A DNA stretch of 64,000 nucleotides, taken from NCBI RefSeq assembly GCF_000189535.1, contig NC_015145.1:62001-126000 (forward strand). Reading direction: 5' to 3'. Position 1 is the first letter of the stretch, and each line of letters begins with the position of its first letter. The stretch is from Pseudarthrobacter phenanthrenivorans Sphe3 (GTDB taxonomy: Bacteria > Actinomycetota > Actinomycetes > Actinomycetales > Micrococcaceae). The notes under the pieces are model-generated. The model worked only from the letters and a program-made list of their open reading frames with translations, was not told where the DNA came from and did not search any database. Below, piece after piece: positions 38,167-47,825 of the stretch. A program made the position numbers and the translations under genes.

Positions 38167-39657
38167 GTGTTAGCACTTGAAGTACGGGGAGTGAGCAAAT
38201 CATTCTTCGGATTCCCGGTACTGACCGGCGTAGACCTTGAGATAAGGCCGGGAGAGGTGCACGGGCTCGTAGGGGAGAACGGCGCCGGGAAATCTACATT
38301 GATGAAGATTCTTGCGGGAGTCTACACAAGGGACGTGGGCCGGGTTGTTCTCGGTGGCAAGGAGGTAATGTTCAGCCATCCTGTGCAGGCTCAGCTGGCA
38401 GGCATTTCCACGGTATTCCAGGAATTCAACCTGTTGCCGGACCGGTCCGTAGCCGAAAATATCTATCTCGGCCGCGAACCGCGTGTGCGAGGTTTCATCT
38501 CGCAACGGAAGATGAACGCAGCGACTGCAGAGCTTTTTTCATCCCTTGGTGTTGACTCCATTAACCCGGCAGCGCATGTGCGAACACTATCTGTGGCGCA
38601 GCAACAGCTCGTGGAAATCGCCAAGGCCCTCAGCTTTGACGCCCGGGTCATCTCCATGGACGAGCCAACCGCTGCGCTTGCGGATCACGAAGTGGAGCTC
38701 CTGTACAGCATCATTGAAAACCTCAAGAAGCGCGGCGTTGCCGTTCTCTACGTATCCCACCGATTGCGGGAAATTTTTAAGCTTTGTGACCGCATCACAG
38801 TTCTCAAGGATGGCGCCCTTGTAGCCACGAAGCCGGCAGAAGAACTCAACGAGCAGGAACTGGTCCGGCTTATGGTCGGGCGCCCCCTGTCCTCGTTCTT
38901 CCCGCCCAAGACCGAAGGAACAGTAGTTGGAGACACAGCGCTCTCCCTTCAAAACGCCGGGAACCATGTAGTAAACAACGTGACGCTGAAACTCCGTCGC
39001 GGGGAAATCCTGGGAATAGCCGGACTGCAAGGGTCAGGCCGCACAGAAGTCTTGGATGCTATCTCCGGATCGGCACCATTTACCCGCGGCGAGATACACG
39101 TCAATGGGGCAGCCACGACCATCAAAACAACCCGCCAAGCAATTCGAGCCGGGATTGCTCACGTCACGGAGGACAGGAAAGCTACGGGACTGCTCCTGAA
39201 TCAATCAGTCATTGATAACGCTCTGACAGTAATCCGAGCCTGCTATCCCAAACGCACTTCAACTGCCCGTCAGGCTGCAACCGACCTGTTTCTGGAGCTG
39301 CAACTCTCAGCACGGGGACCGGATCAGGAGATCAGGTACCTTTCCGGCGGCAATCAACAAAAAGTGATTCTCACCAAGTGGCTGCTTATGGAACCACAAA
39401 TCGTCCTTCTCGATGAGCCCACCAGAGGGATTGATGTTGGTGCGAAGTTTGCCCTGTACGTCCTAATGCGACGTTTGGCTGCCGCCGGACACGCCATCCT
39501 CATGGTTTCCAGCGAATTGCCTGAACTCATCGGGATGGCCGACAGAGTTCTCGTTATGCGTGACGGGGAACTGGTCTCCGAGCTTCCTGCCGGGTCCAGC
39601 GAAGAAAGCATTTTGCAGGCAGCGGCCGGCATAACCGACGCGGCGGTGGCAGCATGA
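38167..39657 (+). CDS. Sugar ABC transporter ATP-binding protein (RbsA/MglA type)
   Basis: A 496-residue duplicated ATPase for carbohydrate import. First nucleotide-binding domain: Walker A GENGAGKST, signature-like LSVAQQQLVEIAKAL, Walker B VISMDEPTAAL. Second domain: altered Walker A LQGSGRTEVLD, intact signature LSGGNQQKVILTKWL and Walker B IVLLDEPTRGID. The degenerate second site is usual for RbsA/MglA proteins. Start is GTG. Overlaps the permease by 4 bases. Confidence 0.93.
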   Translation: MLALEVRGVSKSFFGFPVLTGVDLEIRPGEVHGLVGENGAGKSTLMKILAGVYTRDVGRVVLGGKEVMFSHPVQAQLAGISTVFQEFNLLPDRSVAENIYLGREPRVRGFISQRKMNAATAELFSSLGVDSINPAAHVRTLSVAQQQLVEIAKALSFDARVISMDEPTAALADHEVELLYSIIENLKKRGVAVLYVSHRLREIFKLCDRITVLKDGALVATKPAEELNEQELVRLMVGRPLSSFFPPKTEGTVVGDTALSLQNAGNHVVNNVTLKLRRGEILGIAGLQGSGRTEVLDAISGSAPFTRGEIHVNGAATTIKTTRQAIRAGIAHVTEDRKATGLLLNQSVIDNALTVIRACYPKRTSTARQAATDLFLELQLSARGPDQEIRYLSGGNQQKVILTKWLLMEPQIVLLDEPTRGIDVGAKFALYVLMRRLAAAGHAILMVSSELPELIGMADRVLVMRDGELVSELPAGSSEESILQAAAGITDAAVAA

Positions 39658-40697
39658 ACGCTCACAGATTCAAGTCCACTTTGAACAACGCCCTCCGGTC
39701 CAATACAGGTTCGGTATATCTGGTCTGGATCCTCGTCCTCTGCTGCGGTGCGGTTCTCACTGGGCTCTCCGGCCGCACCTTTTTTACCGAAGGGAACATC
39801 ACCGACCTTCTGACCAGCACCACCGTCCTTGGCCTGGTTGTCGTCGGACAGACCCTCGTCATTCTCCTTGGAAGCCTTGATCTGTCCGTTCCATTCGTGC
39901 TTAGCCTTTCCAGCGTCCTGGCCGCAGGAGTCATGGCAGGACGATCAGAAAACTTTACTGCCGGTATCGTCGCAGCGGTTTTGGTATCCCTCGCCATTGG
40001 ACTCATCAACGGCCTGCTCGTCGGTCTGGTCAAGATCAATGGCTTTATCGCCACGCTCGGTACAGGTCTCGTGGTTTCGGGATACCTCTTCACCAACTAC
40101 CGCGGAAGCACTGGCAAAGCATCCCCTGAACTTGCCGCCATCGGGTCAGCCTCCTGGGGAGTGGTGCCATGGACGACAGTTGCCATGGTCCTATGCCTGG
40201 TGGCCACAGCCCTGTTTCTGAACAGGACCCGGACAGGGCTCCACATTTACGCCGTTGGCGGGGATCCCGCCGTCACAAGGATGTCAGGAATCAGGGCATC
40301 GTTACCCGCAATCGTGGCTCACTCCCTTTCCGGACTCTTCGCGGGCCTCGCCGGACTGGTCATCGTCGCACGTCTGGGCGTCGGCAGCCCCGAGGTCGGC
40401 ACCCAGGGTGGTTATGACCTGCTCTCAATTGCGGCCGTCGTGGTGGGCGGAGCAGTCCTAGCCGGCGGAAAAGGATCGATTTGGGGTTCGCTCGGCGGCA
40501 TCCTCATCTTCGCGACCATCGACAGCCTGCTGGGAATCATGGAAGTCAACCCCTACCTGAAGGAAGTAGTCAGGGGCCTCATCATCATCATCGCTGTCGC
40601 TGTCTATGCGAAAAGAAACCAACTCAAACGATCCGCGCGCTTCGACTCACTGCGGACGAAATCAACCAGTTCAATGAAGGAGGGAAGCATCCGATGA
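39654..40697 (+). CDS. Sugar ABC transporter permease 1 (RbsC type)
   Basis: A 347-residue BPD_transp_2-type permease with about 8-10 helices. LVVVGQTLVILLGSLDLSVPFVLSLSSVLAAGV and RMSGIRASLPAIVAHSLSGLFAGLAGLVIVARLG are the typical blocks. It overlaps the ATPase gene and the second permease by 4 bases (ATGA). The two permeases are different sequences of the same family and presumably form a heterodimer. Confidence 0.92.
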   Translation: MNAHRFKSTLNNALRSNTGSVYLVWILVLCCGAVLTGLSGRTFFTEGNITDLLTSTTVLGLVVVGQTLVILLGSLDLSVPFVLSLSSVLAAGVMAGRSENFTAGIVAAVLVSLAIGLINGLLVGLVKINGFIATLGTGLVVSGYLFTNYRGSTGKASPELAAIGSASWGVVPWTTVAMVLCLVATALFLNRTRTGLHIYAVGGDPAVTRMSGIRASLPAIVAHSLSGLFAGLAGLVIVARLGVGSPEVGTQGGYDLLSIAAVVVGGAVLAGGKGSIWGSLGGILIFATIDSLLGIMEVNPYLKEVVRGLIIIIAVAVYAKRNQLKRSARFDSLRTKSTSSMKEGSIR

Positions 40698-41737
40698 CCA
40701 CAATCAGGTATTCCGCCCAAAGGCAGCCCCTGTTTTCACGAACCCTGCGTTCCTTCGCCACACCCAGTGGAGCGATTTACTTGCTCCTCCTCGCCCTCCT
40801 TATCATCCTGACCTTTTACAATCCATCCCTTGCAGAACCGGACCAGATGACCCGGTTCATTGGGAGGTCAGTACCAATCGCGGTCGTGGCAATTGGCCAG
40901 TACTTCGTCATCGTCGCAGGGGAATTCGACCTGTCAATGGGCGCCGTCATCTCGGCTCAGGTCGTTCTTGCCGGAAATCTGATTGGCCAGGAGCCATCCC
41001 GGATCCCGCAGGTCATGGTGCTCATGGCGGTGCTGGGAACCGTCGTAGGTCTGGTCAACGGCGTACTGACCTCTCTACTCAAGGTACCCAGTTTCATCAC
41101 AACGCTCGGAACGGCACTGGTCCTGTCCGGACTGACTTTCTACTTCACCGGCGGCGCTCCCAGCGGAAACCCGGCCGATGCCTTCCGCGCCATTGGCCGC
41201 GGTGGACTGCAAAATGTCCCCCTTATAGGATTCGTGCCCTACTCAGTTCTGATTCTGCTCTTCGTAGCTATAGGCGCGGCCTGGCTCATGAAAAGACCGT
41301 TCGGACGAATGCTGATTGCAGTTGGTGACAATCCTGCGACAACAGCCCTTGCTGGTGCCAGCCCCTGGTGGATCCGTACTAAAGCCTTCATCCTTTCATC
41401 CACGGCAGCCACCGTGGCAGCAGTTCTCATGGTCGGCTACGCCGGTGTCAGTCCGGTTGTCGGACAGGGCTATGAGTTCACGGCCATCACGGCCGTCGTC
41501 CTCGGCGGCGTCGCCCTGGGAGGTGGACGCGGCGCAGTCCTGTCCGCGGTAGCAGGGGCATACGTCCTGGAAACCCTCGTCAGCATCCTCAACTTTGCCG
41601 GCGTCCAATCGACGTGGCGCCCTTCAGTTCAAGGCGCAATTATCATCCTCGCTCTCGGCATCCCACTGCTGCGCATGAGGCGCCCAGCATGGATGACGAG
41701 AAGGCCGGTAAACCGCAACACCCCGGATGACCAGTAA
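40694..41737 (+). CDS. Sugar ABC transporter permease 2 (RbsC type)
   Basis: A 347-residue permease like its neighbour, with GQYFVIVAGEFDLSMGAVISAQVVLAG and GVALGGGRGAVLSAVAGAYVLETL. The start ATG overlaps the first permease's stop (ATGA); an upstream in-frame extension lies within the preceding gene and is a shadow. Two permeases with one duplicated ATPase is the arrangement of ribose/allose-type importers. Confidence 0.92.
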   Translation: MTTIRYSAQRQPLFSRTLRSFATPSGAIYLLLLALLIILTFYNPSLAEPDQMTRFIGRSVPIAVVAIGQYFVIVAGEFDLSMGAVISAQVVLAGNLIGQEPSRIPQVMVLMAVLGTVVGLVNGVLTSLLKVPSFITTLGTALVLSGLTFYFTGGAPSGNPADAFRAIGRGGLQNVPLIGFVPYSVLILLFVAIGAAWLMKRPFGRMLIAVGDNPATTALAGASPWWIRTKAFILSSTAATVAAVLMVGYAGVSPVVGQGYEFTAITAVVLGGVALGGGRGAVLSAVAGAYVLETLVSILNFAGVQSTWRPSVQGAIIILALGIPLLRMRRPAWMTRRPVNRNTPDDQ

Positions 41738-41787
41738 CAAATAACAACAACCCCCTGGCCACAGCAGGCCACTTCGAAAGGAACAAC

Positions 41788-42993
41788 GTGCCTACACAAG
41801 GGACCAAAACAAAGATGTTTGCGGTGCTAGGTGCAGCCGCCATGATGATCACCGCGTGTGCTCCCGGTTCGACCGCTGGTGCGGAAACCTCTCCGGGTTC
41901 CACCACCACAACCAATGACTGGTTCAACCAGGCACAATTCGATCTGGAAAACTCGCAACGGACTGCAACCTTTGCCGGGGACCCATCCACCCCCTTTCTT
42001 CAGCACCTCGACGGGCCAATGGTAGACGCCACAGCATTCAAAAAGAACGCGCCGGCCAAGGTCTGTTTCTCCAACGCTGCGCTCAGTAACACGTGGCGGC
42101 AGACCGGCTGGATCACCATGAACGAACAGCTCAAGGAGCTGCAAAAGCAGGGTGTCATCTCGCAAATGGAAACCCGCAACGCCCAAGACAGCGACAACAC
42201 ACAGGTTGCTGACATCGACTACTTCGTGAACCAGCAATCCTGTGACGCCTTCATCATCGCCCCCAACTCGCCACAGGCAACGGCACCGGCAGTGGAAAGA
42301 GCCTGCAACACAGGAAAACCCGTCATCATCTTCGACCGTGGGGCCGGCACGGACTGCGCAACCACATTCATCCACTCCGTGGGCGGCATGGCCTGGGGAA
42401 TTGATTCAGCGACGTTCGTAACAGAAAACGTCAAGCCAGGAGGACACGTAGTAGCACTGCGTACGGCGCCTGGAGTTGACGTTTTCGAGCAGCGCTGGGC
42501 TGCTGCCCAGCACATTTTCAGCAAGGCAGGGCTGAAATACACGGACTACATCACCGGTGCCGACCCCACGAAAATCAAAGCAGTCGTGGCCGATGAACTC
42601 GCCAAAGGAACTGTCGATGCCGTTTGGGTGGACCTGGGCGACCAGTCGGTTCCAGCTATCGAGGCCTTCGAGGATGCCGGCAAGGACATCCCTGTGGTGA
42701 CCGGCGAAGACAACCTCTCTTACCTCAGGGCATGGAAGAACAAAGGGTTCAAAGGCTTCGCATCCGTGTATGACGCCTACCAGTGGCGAACTGCGCTCCT
42801 TGCGGCAGCGTCCCTCTTCCGGGGCGAATCCATCCCCAAGGATTGGGTGTTGCCGCAGGTACCAGTCACTTCCGAAGATCTCGACAAGGTACTGAAGACC
42901 AACGAGGGAATGCCCGATTCGCATTACGCAGCCTTCGGCGGCGAGGACCTTCCAGGCTTTCCGCAGGTATGGCAAAAGCGGGTCATTCCCTAA
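41788..42993 (+). CDS. Sugar ABC transporter substrate-binding lipoprotein
   Basis: A 401-residue periplasmic-binding type 1 protein. The lipobox ITAC places the lipidated cysteine at residue 24 from the GTG start. The mature domain has AKVCFSNAALSNTWRQTGWITM, the CDAFIIAPNSPQATAPAVERAC segment and VWVDLGDQSVPAIEAFEDAG. Divergence from RbsB or MglB leaves the ligand unpredicted; a sugar or polyol is likely. A strong hairpin follows the stop. Confidence 0.9.
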   Translation: MPTQGTKTKMFAVLGAAAMMITACAPGSTAGAETSPGSTTTTNDWFNQAQFDLENSQRTATFAGDPSTPFLQHLDGPMVDATAFKKNAPAKVCFSNAALSNTWRQTGWITMNEQLKELQKQGVISQMETRNAQDSDNTQVADIDYFVNQQSCDAFIIAPNSPQATAPAVERACNTGKPVIIFDRGAGTDCATTFIHSVGGMAWGIDSATFVTENVKPGGHVVALRTAPGVDVFEQRWAAAQHIFSKAGLKYTDYITGADPTKIKAVVADELAKGTVDAVWVDLGDQSVPAIEAFEDAGKDIPVVTGEDNLSYLRAWKNKGFKGFASVYDAYQWRTALLAAASLFRGESIPKDWVLPQVPVTSEDLDKVLKTNEGMPDSHYAAFGGEDLPGFPQVWQKRVIP

Positions 42994-42999
42994 CCGCAC

Positions 43000-43029
43000 A
43001 GGGAAGGGCCGGGAAGAACGTCCTTCCCT
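43000..43029 (+). terminator. Intercistronic hairpin after the binding-protein gene
   Basis: AGGGAAGG (43000-43007) pairs with CCTTCCCT (43022-43029) around a 14-base loop, seven bases after the stop. No long T-run follows, so it may be an mRNA-stabilising stem that raises binding-protein expression over the following genes, as in other ABC operons, or a partial terminator. Confidence 0.55.
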
Positions 43030-43061
43030 CCACACTTCACTTCAGTTCGAAAGGAAAATCC

Positions 43062-43589
43062 ATGGCGGCAGACAGCGCTGTTTTTTCGCCCCATCCAGAC
43101 CTATTTCCACCTGCGCGCGTCGCAGAGCTCATCGTGCTGGCAAAAGCGCTTTATCCACACCCGGACCTACGGGACGGACCTTACACCCGGACTGTTTCCA
43201 GCATCATCACACAGGCCGCATCAGACCCCGGGCTATACCGAACCCTGTCGGACGGATTAAGGGACTTGGCCCAGATAACAACTTCGCCAATCCGCGACAT
43301 GGATTCCAAGGCCATTGATTGCCTGCTGCGAGCGGTTGAGCAAACGACGTTCTTCAACACTCTGCGTCCGCTGGTTGCATTTCACCTTTACGACGACCGC
43401 GAAGTCTGGGAATTCATCGGCTACCCGGGGTCTTCGTTCGAACACGGCGGCTACCTGCACCGCGGATTCGACGACCTGGCATGGCTTCCCCAACCCCGCA
43501 TCGAAGAACCCACCGAGTCCCTCCTCCCCATCGGGCCCCTCCCAACGACGTCTCCTGACGTGACCGAATACGCAAGGACAGCCGGATGA
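43062..43589 (+). CDS. Gluconate 2-dehydrogenase subunit 3-like small subunit
   Basis: A 175-residue protein with the small-subunit pattern for GMC dehydrogenases (PF13618): HPDLRDGPYTRTVSSIITQA, FNTLRPLVAFHLYDDREVWEFIGYPGSSFEHGGYLHRGFDDLAWLPQP. It lacks a signal peptide or Tat motif, so the complex appears cytoplasmic. The stop overlaps the start of the GMC subunit by 4 bases (ATGA). An upstream in-frame extension runs into the binding-protein gene and is not real. Confidence 0.85.
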   Translation: MAADSAVFSPHPDLFPPARVAELIVLAKALYPHPDLRDGPYTRTVSSIITQAASDPGLYRTLSDGLRDLAQITTSPIRDMDSKAIDCLLRAVEQTTFFNTLRPLVAFHLYDDREVWEFIGYPGSSFEHGGYLHRGFDDLAWLPQPRIEEPTESLLPIGPLPTTSPDVTEYARTAG

Positions 43590-45154
43590 AAAAGTATGAC
43601 CTCACTGATGACGACGTCGCCGTTATCATCGGTTCCGGCCCCGGCGGTGCCACCTTGGCCCTCAGACTCGTACAGCAAGGCCTTAAAGTCGTGCTTCTCG
43701 AAGCAGGCCCATGGATCACCAACGACAAGTTCATCAACGACGAACGGGAGTCCTACAAGCAGCTCACATGGACCGACACCCGCCTGGCAACAGGATCATG
43801 GAGCCTCGCGAAGGACTTCCCCGGCAGCCCGGCGTGGAACGGAAAGGCCGTCGGTGGAACCGCGACATTCTGGACCGGACTGACACCCCGATTCAAATGG
43901 CACGAGTTCAAGACACACACGTACTACGGAGACCTGCCCGATGGGACCATCGCAGACTGGCCACTGGACCTGGACGAACTCGACCATTACTACACCGAAG
44001 CGGAAAAAGCGGTGGGAGCCTCCCACCGGCACGGCCGACCTCCACTGCCGGCGAGCAACGGCTACAAGGTTCTGGCGAACGGCGCCGAACGAATCGGATA
44101 CCGCCATTACGCAACAGGCCCCTACGCCACCAACGTTGAACCCTACGATGGCCGCCCGGGCACAGTTCAGGACGGCTTCGCCATGGCAGGCGATAAAAGC
44201 CGCGCCAAGTGGTCACCACTTGTCAGCGAGATACCAAAGGCCTTAGCCACCGGCCTGCTGGAACTGCGGACCGAAGCCCAAGCCGTACAAATCACGCTAG
44301 GCCCTGACGGCCGCGCGGACGGCGTCGTCTACACAGACACCGTCGGAAACCTGCAACGTCAACGGGCTCGCCTCGTAGCTGTAGCAGGAAACGCCATCGA
44401 GACGCCACGCCTGCTCCTGCTTTCGGCTACCTCGGGCCATCCCGACGGCCTTGCGAACTCCTCAGGCCAGGTCGGGCGCAACTATATGCGGCACACCACC
44501 GGTCTCGTCTACGCCGAGTTCCCCAACGAAGTCCATATGTACCGCGGCGAACCAATGGCAGGCATCATCAGCGACGAATCGCGGCATGACCCATCACGGG
44601 GCTTCGTTGGCGGCTACTACATCGAGATGATCGCCCAAGGGCTGCCCTCATTCAGTACCTTCATGAGCCCGGGGGAGTGGGGGCCACAATTCACAGAAAA
44701 GGTAGAAGCCTACACCCGCACAGCGGCACTTTGGATTTGCGGTGAGGACGTTCCGCAGGCATCCAACAGAGTGACCCTAAGCAACACCGTCACCGACCGC
44801 CTCGGTCTGCCCGCACCTGTCGTCCACTACGACGACCATCCCAACGACATCGCCATGCGGAACCACGGCTACGAGCAGGGCGAGAAACTCTTCAAAGCTG
44901 TCGGCGCCATCCGCACAACCAGAGCCCCGGGGATGCCCTCCGGCCACAACCTGGGAACAGCCCGAATGAGCCAGAAGCCTGATGAAGGCGTCGTCAACAG
45001 TTTCGGTCAAGCCCACGACGTACCTAACCTGTTCGTCTCCGACGGGTCACAATTCACCACCGGCGCTGCCGCGAACCCCACCCTGACAATCGTCGCCCTG
45101 TCGATGCGACAGGGCGACTACATCGGCCGGCAGCTCAGCGCGGCAGCTCTGTAG
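43586..45154 (+). CDS. GMC-family FAD-dependent dehydrogenase
   Basis: A 522-residue flavoprotein. The FAD-binding GSGPGGATLALRLVQQGLKVVLLEAG is at the N-terminus; the C-terminal SGHNLGTARMSQ and ANPTLTIVAL contain the His and Asn of the GMC catalytic pair. With the small subunit before it, the pair resembles bacterial glucoside 3-dehydrogenase / gluconate 2-dehydrogenase systems that oxidise a sugar or polyol hydroxyl to a ketone. No cytochrome subunit or signal peptide is present, so the electron acceptor is unknown. Confidence 0.92.
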   Translation: MKKYDLTDDDVAVIIGSGPGGATLALRLVQQGLKVVLLEAGPWITNDKFINDERESYKQLTWTDTRLATGSWSLAKDFPGSPAWNGKAVGGTATFWTGLTPRFKWHEFKTHTYYGDLPDGTIADWPLDLDELDHYYTEAEKAVGASHRHGRPPLPASNGYKVLANGAERIGYRHYATGPYATNVEPYDGRPGTVQDGFAMAGDKSRAKWSPLVSEIPKALATGLLELRTEAQAVQITLGPDGRADGVVYTDTVGNLQRQRARLVAVAGNAIETPRLLLLSATSGHPDGLANSSGQVGRNYMRHTTGLVYAEFPNEVHMYRGEPMAGIISDESRHDPSRGFVGGYYIEMIAQGLPSFSTFMSPGEWGPQFTEKVEAYTRTAALWICGEDVPQASNRVTLSNTVTDRLGLPAPVVHYDDHPNDIAMRNHGYEQGEKLFKAVGAIRTTRAPGMPSGHNLGTARMSQKPDEGVVNSFGQAHDVPNLFVSDGSQFTTGAAANPTLTIVALSMRQGDYIGRQLSAAAL

Positions 45155-45206
45155 ACATTCCGTTCCGCTGCCCTACCAGCCATCGAAAACAGCAACAAGG
45201 AGCATC

Positions 45207-46583
45207 ATGGCAATCGCGACCATCGACCCCACCACGGGCATCACCCTGAAAACCTTCGACGCCCATACGCCCGAAGAGGTAGAAAACCGGATCGCCCGTG
45301 CGGAAGCAGCATTCCGGTCACTGCAGAACACCTCCTTTGAAGAACGCGCCCGCTGGATGCATAAGGCCGCTGACATCCTCGAAAGCGAAGCCGACGAAGT
45401 GGCCCGTCTCATCGCCACCGAGATGGGCAAAACCTTAACGACAGCAAAGTACGAGGCCCTGAAATCAGCCACCGGCATGCGGCACTTCGCCGATCACGCC
45501 CAGCGCTACCTTAGCCCGGAAACCCCGGTCCCGGCGAAAGAGGTCAACGCCTCCAACCTCCACGTACAATTCGACCCGTTAGGCGTCGTTTTGGCCGTTA
45601 TGCCCTGGAATTACCCCCTTTGGCAGGCCGTCCGCTTCGCCGCCCCCGCACTAATGGCGGGCAACACAGGGCTCCTCAAGCACGCCTCAAACGTTCCTCA
45701 ATGTGCGCTGTACCTGGGAGACCTCTTCGCCCGCGGCGGTTTTCCTGAAGGCGCGTTTCAGACACTGCTGGTTGAAGGCAAAGACGTTATTCCCCTCGTG
45801 GATGACGCAAGGATCAGGGCGGTCACCCTGACCGGCTCCGTCGCTGCCGGTTCCGCCATTGCTGAAGCAGCCGGCAGGAACATCAAAAGGAGTGTCCTGG
45901 AACTGGGAGGCATGGATGTCTTTATCGTCATGCCCTCGGCCGATATTGAAAAGGCTGCTGCCCAGGCAGTAATCGCACGCCTTCAAAACTCGGGGCAGTC
46001 CTGCATCGCGGCCAAGCGCTTCTACGTTCACGAAGATGTCTACGACCGCTTTGAACATCTGTTCGTTACAGGTATGGCCGAAGCAGTTGCCGGTGACCCC
46101 TTGGACGAAAGCACCAGCTTTGGCCCCCTGGCCACGGAGCGAGGACGCCAGGACGTTCATGAACTGGTTAGGGACGCCCGCGAAAAAGGGGCAGCAGTTC
46201 AGTGTGGAGGAGAAATACCGGAAGGGGAGGGCTGGTACTACCCGGCGACTGTCCTCACAGGCGTAACAGAGGACATGCGCATCTACCGGGAAGAATGCTT
46301 CGGCCCCGTGGCCTGCCTCTACAAAGTGTCATCACTCCAGGAAGCCATCGCTCTCAGCAACGACTCTGATTTTGGTTTGAGCTCAAGCGTGTGGACGAAT
46401 GACGAGACCGAAGCGACCGAAGCAGCTCGATCAATCGAGGCCGGGGGCGTCTTCATCAACGGTCTGACGGCGTCATTCCCGGCGGTGCCTTTCGGCGGCC
46501 TCAAAGACTCCGGCTACGGACGTGAGCTCTCCGCCTATGGAATCCGGGAGTTCGTAAACATCAAGACGGTCTGGACCTCCTGA
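45207..46583 (+). CDS. NAD(P)-dependent aldehyde dehydrogenase
   Basis: A 458-residue ALDH of the succinate-semialdehyde dehydrogenase-like group. The catalytic Cys is in NSGQSCIAAKRF, the Glu in LELGGMD, and the cofactor loop is TGSVAAGSA. GMD in place of GKN/GND at the Glu motif is a mild deviation. It would oxidise an aldehyde formed by the cluster, perhaps glyceraldehyde or tartronate semialdehyde, to the acid. A terminator-like hairpin follows. Confidence 0.9.
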   Translation: MAIATIDPTTGITLKTFDAHTPEEVENRIARAEAAFRSLQNTSFEERARWMHKAADILESEADEVARLIATEMGKTLTTAKYEALKSATGMRHFADHAQRYLSPETPVPAKEVNASNLHVQFDPLGVVLAVMPWNYPLWQAVRFAAPALMAGNTGLLKHASNVPQCALYLGDLFARGGFPEGAFQTLLVEGKDVIPLVDDARIRAVTLTGSVAAGSAIAEAAGRNIKRSVLELGGMDVFIVMPSADIEKAAAQAVIARLQNSGQSCIAAKRFYVHEDVYDRFEHLFVTGMAEAVAGDPLDESTSFGPLATERGRQDVHELVRDAREKGAAVQCGGEIPEGEGWYYPATVLTGVTEDMRIYREECFGPVACLYKVSSLQEAIALSNDSDFGLSSSVWTNDETEATEAARSIEAGGVFINGLTASFPAVPFGGLKDSGYGRELSAYGIREFVNIKTVWTS

Positions 46584-46595
46584 CCCACCCGACAC

Positions 46596-46633
46596 GGGGC
46601 GGCGCTGGCCCTACTAACCCTCAGCGCCGCCCC
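46596..46633 (+). terminator. Terminator-like hairpin separating the two halves of the sugar cluster
   Basis: GGGGCGGCGCTG (46596-46607) and CAGCGCCGCCCC (46622-46633) form a perfect 12-bp stem with a 14-base loop, followed by TTCAACCCTTTTC. It lies 12 bases after the aldehyde dehydrogenase stop and 25 bases before the Gfo/Idh/MocA start, so the last three genes may have their own transcript or be attenuated. Confidence 0.7.
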
Positions 46634-46658
46634 TTCAACCCTTTTCTCTGAGGAAAAT

Positions 46659-47825
46659 ATGACTAAAACAGCGATTGTCCGCGTCGCCATGAATGGCATC
46701 ACCGGCCGGATGGGTTACCGCCAGCACCTGCTGCGTTCCATCCTCCCGATCCGCGACGCCGGCGGCTTCACCCTCGAGGACGGCACCAGGGTCCAGATCG
46801 AACCGATCCTGGTGGGCCGCAACGAGGCCAAGATCCGCGAACTTGCGGAAAAGCACAAGGTCGCCGAATGGACCACGGACCTCGACTCGGTCATCAACGA
46901 CCCCACCGTTGACGTCATCTTCGACGCGTCCATGACCAGCCTCCGCGCAGCCACCCTGAAGAAGGCCATGCTCGCCGGCAAGCACATCTTCACCGAGAAG
47001 CCCACAGCGGAAACCCTTGAAGAGGCCATCGAACTTGCCCGCATCGGCAAGGAAGCCGGCGTCACGGCCGGCGTCGTTCACGACAAGCTCTACCTGCCCG
47101 GCCTGGTCAAGCTCCGCCGCCTGGTGGACGAGGGCTTCTTCGGCCGCATCCTCTCCATCCGCGGCGAGTTTGGCTACTGGGTCTTCGAAGGCGACATCCA
47201 GGCGGCCCAGCGCCCGTCCTGGAACTACCGCAAGGAAGACGGCGGTGGAATGACCACGGACATGTTCTGCCACTGGAACTACGTCCTCGAGGGCATCATC
47301 GGCAAGGTCAAGAGCGTCAGCGCCAAGACCGCCACCCACATCCCGGCGCGCTGGGACGAAGCCGGCAAGGAATACAAGGCCACGGCGGATGATGCTTCCT
47401 ACGGCATCTTCGAGCTCGAGACCCCGGGCGGCGACGAAGTCATCGGCCAGATCAACTCGTCCTGGGCAGTGCGTGTCTACCGCGATGAACTGGTGGAGTT
47501 CCAGGTTGACGGGACCCACGGCTCCGCCGTCGCAGGCCTGAACAAGTGCGTCGCCCAGCAGCGCGCCCACACCCCCAAGCCGGTCTGGAACCCGGACCTG
47601 CCCGTCACCGAGTCCTTCCGCGACCAGTGGCAGGAAGTCCCGGCCAATGCCGAGCTGGACAACGGGTTCAAGCTGCAGTGGGAAGAGTTCCTCCGCGACG
47701 TCGTGGCCGGCCGCGAGCACCGCTTCGGGCTGCTGTCCGCCGCCCGCGGCGTCCAGCTGGCCGAGCTCGGCCTGAAGTCCAACGATGAACGCCGCACCCT
47801 CGACATCCCGGAGATCACCCTCTAA
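46659..47825 (+). CDS. Gfo/Idh/MocA-family oxidoreductase
   Basis: A 388-residue NAD(P)-dependent sugar dehydrogenase. The N-terminal MNGITGRMGYRQHLLRSIL is the cofactor loop; HIFTEKPTA carries the EKP signature with the catalytic Lys. It would oxidise or reduce a (keto)sugar, isomerise one through a keto form, or act on a product of the GMC enzyme. The stop overlaps the DUF993 start (TAATG). Codon use is markedly more GC-rich at third positions than in the genes before 46.6 kb and after 49.0 kb. Confidence 0.92.
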   Translation: MTKTAIVRVAMNGITGRMGYRQHLLRSILPIRDAGGFTLEDGTRVQIEPILVGRNEAKIRELAEKHKVAEWTTDLDSVINDPTVDVIFDASMTSLRAATLKKAMLAGKHIFTEKPTAETLEEAIELARIGKEAGVTAGVVHDKLYLPGLVKLRRLVDEGFFGRILSIRGEFGYWVFEGDIQAAQRPSWNYRKEDGGGMTTDMFCHWNYVLEGIIGKVKSVSAKTATHIPARWDEAGKEYKATADDASYGIFELETPGGDEVIGQINSSWAVRVYRDELVEFQVDGTHGSAVAGLNKCVAQQRAHTPKPVWNPDLPVTESFRDQWQEVPANAELDNGFKLQWEEFLRDVVAGREHRFGLLSAARGVQLAELGLKSNDERRTLDIPEITL